Origin: Gp6-AA40 sp050742535
GTDB taxonomy: Bacteria; Acidobacteriota; Vicinamibacteria; Vicinamibacterales; UBA2999
NCBI GenBank assembly: GCA_050742535.1
Contig: JBOGIQ010000118.1
Location: forward strand, 1 to 15,832
Direction: 5' to 3'
Length of the DNA: 15,832 nucleotides
A program made the translations under genes and the position numbers. Positions 14,256 through 15,832 of this stretch are shown piece after piece. Position 1 is the first letter of the stretch; every line of letters begins with the position of its first letter. The notes below the pieces were generated by a model. It saw only the letters and a program-made list of their open reading frames with translations, was not told the origin of the DNA and did not search any database.

Positions 14256-15832
14256 ATGGTCCTGACCTCTCCCCGCATCTTCGGCACCACCCCTCGCCCG
14301 GGCAACCGCCTCGTCACCATCTGGCTTGCCGCAACGGTGCTGCTGACGTGTGCCGCGAGTGCCGACGCGCAGTCGGCCAACTCGCACCGCGCGCGCCTCT
14401 CGCAGGATCTGGCGCAGCTGGTGGCGACGCTCGGCGACTTCAAGCCGACCGACGTGATCCTCACGGCGTCGCAGGAGAAGGTGGACCGGCTGGCCGCGCG
14501 GCACGGGCTGACCGTGCTGCAGCGGCTTTCGACCGGCGCGCTGCTGCGAGTGCCGGCGAACCGGCTCGAGGACGTGGCAGGCGACGCCGAGGTCGATTCG
14601 CTCTCGGGCAACCACGTCGTGGCCGGGCAGATGGCGGTGCTCAACCAGTCGATCGGCGCCGACCAGGTGCAGGCCGGGCTGCTCGGGCTTCCCGCGGTCA
14701 CCGGCAAGGGCATTGGCGTGGCGGTCATCGACTCCGGCGTGGCGAACGTGCCGGAGCTGCGCGGGCGGATTGCGGCGAGCGTGGACTTCACGGACGCGCA
14801 GGGTCAGGGGCTGGACAAGCACGGGCACGGGACGCACGTGGCCGGGATCATCGCGGCGGCGGGGCAGAACGTGAACGACGACACGCGCGGCGTGGCGCCG
14901 GGCGCGCACATCGTGAGCCTGAAGGTGCTGGACGCGAAGGGGTACGGCGTCGTGTCGAACGTGATCGCGGCGATCGACTGGGCGATTGCGAACCGCGTGC
15001 AGTACGGCATCCGCATCCTGAATCTCTCACTCGGCTCGCCCGTGCTGCAGTCCTACCGGGACGACCCGCTGTGCCAGGCAGTGGAGCGGGCGTTTCGCGC
15101 CGGCCTCGTGGTGGTGGCGTCTTCCGGCAACTTCGGGAAGGACGCGAACGGCCGGCTGATTTACGGCGCGGTCACGGCGCCGGGCAACTCACCGTTTGCG
15201 ATCACCGTCGGCGCGCTGAACACGAAGGGGACGCCGTTCCGCAGCGACGATGTGGTGGCGAGCTACAGCTCGAAGGGCCCGACGATGTTCGACCACCTGG
15301 TGAAGCCGGACATCGCGGCACCGGGGAACCGAATCAAGGGGCTGCTGGTTCAGGGGTCGACGCTGGCGAAGGCCCATCCCGAGCTGGTGATGGGGACCGG
15401 GAACGGCGCGCGGCTGGAGCTGTCCGGGACGAGCATGGCGGCGGCGGCGGTGTCTGGCGCGGCGGCGCTGGTCCTCAGCACGCAGCCGAAGCTGAAGCCG
15501 TTCAGCGTGCGTCTAGTGCTGCAACTTGGCGCCCAAGATTTGGGCCTGGGATTGCTCTCGGTGGGAGCTGGCAGCCTGAATGCGGCTGCGTCCGTTAGCC
15601 GAGGTCACGCCCCCACGCTGATCGCGGGAGAGACAATCGCATCGTCGGATCGCGCCTTCACGTCCATCACGATTAACGGGCCAATCACCTTAGGCAGCAC
15701 TGCCGGAAACACCTTCACGACCGACGATGAGCTCTTGGGAAGTGATGGCCTTCTCTGGAGCGACGGCTTCCTCTGGAGCGACGGCTTCCTCTGGAGCGAC
15801 GGCTTCCTCTGGAGCGATGGGTTCCTCTGGAG
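14256..15832 (+). CDS. Secreted subtilisin-like S8 serine protease (3' end beyond window)
   Basis: An open frame runs from ATG 14256 to the window edge (525 codons). AAGGA lies 8 nt before the start. Residues 1-39 form a signal peptide ending A-S-A-D-A-Q, and about 48-128 fit an inhibitor-I9-like propeptide. The catalytic domain begins near 130. The Asp is in VAVIDSGV (Asp159), the His in HGHGTHVAGI (His191), the oxyanion Asn in SSGN (Asn292) and the nucleophile in LSGTSMAAAAVSGAAAL (Ser393). The usual Pro-His after G-T-S-M-A-x is replaced by Ala-Ala. GAGSLNAAASV marks the end of the fold. A tail of W-S-D-G-F-L repeats follows (15741 on). From about codon 419 the third-position GC falls visibly. 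It probably acts outside the cell or at the surface. Confidence 0.95.
   Translation, partial: MVLTSPRIFGTTPRPGNRLVTIWLAATVLLTCAASADAQSANSHRARLSQDLAQLVATLGDFKPTDVILTASQEKVDRLAARHGLTVLQRLSTGALLRVPANRLEDVAGDAEVDSLSGNHVVAGQMAVLNQSIGADQVQAGLLGLPAVTGKGIGVAVIDSGVANVPELRGRIAASVDFTDAQGQGLDKHGHGTHVAGIIAAAGQNVNDDTRGVAPGAHIVSLKVLDAKGYGVVSNVIAAIDWAIANRVQYGIRILNLSLGSPVLQSYRDDPLCQAVERAFRAGLVVVASSGNFGKDANGRLIYGAVTAPGNSPFAITVGALNTKGTPFRSDDVVASYSSKGPTMFDHLVKPDIAAPGNRIKGLLVQGSTLAKAHPELVMGTGNGARLELSGTSMAAAAVSGAAALVLSTQPKLKPFSVRLVLQLGAQDLGLGLLSVGAGSLNAAASVSRGHAPTLIAGETIASSDRAFTSITINGPITLGSTAGNTFTTDDELLGSDGLLWSDGFLWSDGFLWSDGFLWSDGFLW
15741..15830 (+). repeat. 18-bp coding tandem repeat in the protease tail (S-D-G-F-L-W)
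   Basis: Five consecutive 18-bp units encode S-D-G-(F/L)-L-W: 15741-15758, 15759-15776, 15777-15794, 15795-15812 and 15813-15830. Units 2-4 are identical at the DNA level, unit 5 differs at two third positions and unit 1 at a few sites. The array continues at the window edge (AG at 15831-15832). Identity of the central copies points to recent expansion by slippage or recombination. Short Trp/Asp/Gly-rich repeats at the C-terminus of acidobacterial S8 proteases are familiar, often as G-D-x-I-V-W. Confidence 0.95.

Noticed and set aside
14348..15598. 416-codon plus-strand frame in the protease region
   Set aside because: It is out of frame with the S8 catalytic motifs and is a low-complexity Arg/Gly/Ala shadow; the real gene starts at 14256.

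Overview
The window looks like chromosomal DNA of a high-GC bacterium of the phylum Acidobacteriota, plausibly near Vicinamibacteria. This is inferred from gene content. There are two TIGR03435-type secreted proteins (a family expanded in Acidobacteria), a PadR regulator with a long MacB/FtsX-like permease carrying an N-terminal prefix domain (the ADOP arrangement), and a secreted S8 protease with a short-period W-S-D-G-F-L tail. No rRNA, tRNA, CRISPR array, transposase or phage gene was seen.

Layout. 1-455: no gene; a 100-bp pentanucleotide microsatellite at 241-340. 456-634 (-): relic of an oligopeptide-type ABC permease with an internal deletion. 687-4565 (-): padR, ADOP permease and a secreted esterase, probably one transcription unit, with a recognisable promoter and a repeated operator-like motif at 4591-4645. 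4696-5442 (+): ankyrin-repeat protein. 5451-6835 (-): TIGR03435 protein preceded by a small cytosolic protein. 6992-7369 and 7385-~7590 (+): two small membrane proteins, the second with an unclear 3' end. 7704-8595 (-): second TIGR03435 gene, broken by one extra base in a C run. 8763-8924 (+): 3' fragment of an O-methyltransferase gene. 8921-9184 (-): small exported or membrane-anchored protein.

9331-13592 (-): oligopeptide/dipeptide-type ABC import operon (binding protein, permease B, permease C, overlapping by 1 and 4 nt). It is followed by a decayed partial duplicate of the permease B/permease C junction. No ATPase gene is present here. 13593-13974: intergenic region with repeats and palindromes. 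13975-15832 (+): small helix-turn-helix protein and, 11 nt later, a subtilisin-like protease running off the window end.

How it works together. The window mixes surface functions (peptide import, secreted protease, secreted esterase, efflux-type permease) with clear gene decay: two permease relics, one methyltransferase fragment, one frameshifted gene and one suspect gene end. The three copies of the permease C 5' end, two of them dead, are the strongest structural signal. I do not see a convincing new multi-gene system. The most unusual items are the permease relics, the PadR promoter/operator geometry, the HTH-protease pair with repeats in front of it, and the expanding 18-bp protease tail repeat.
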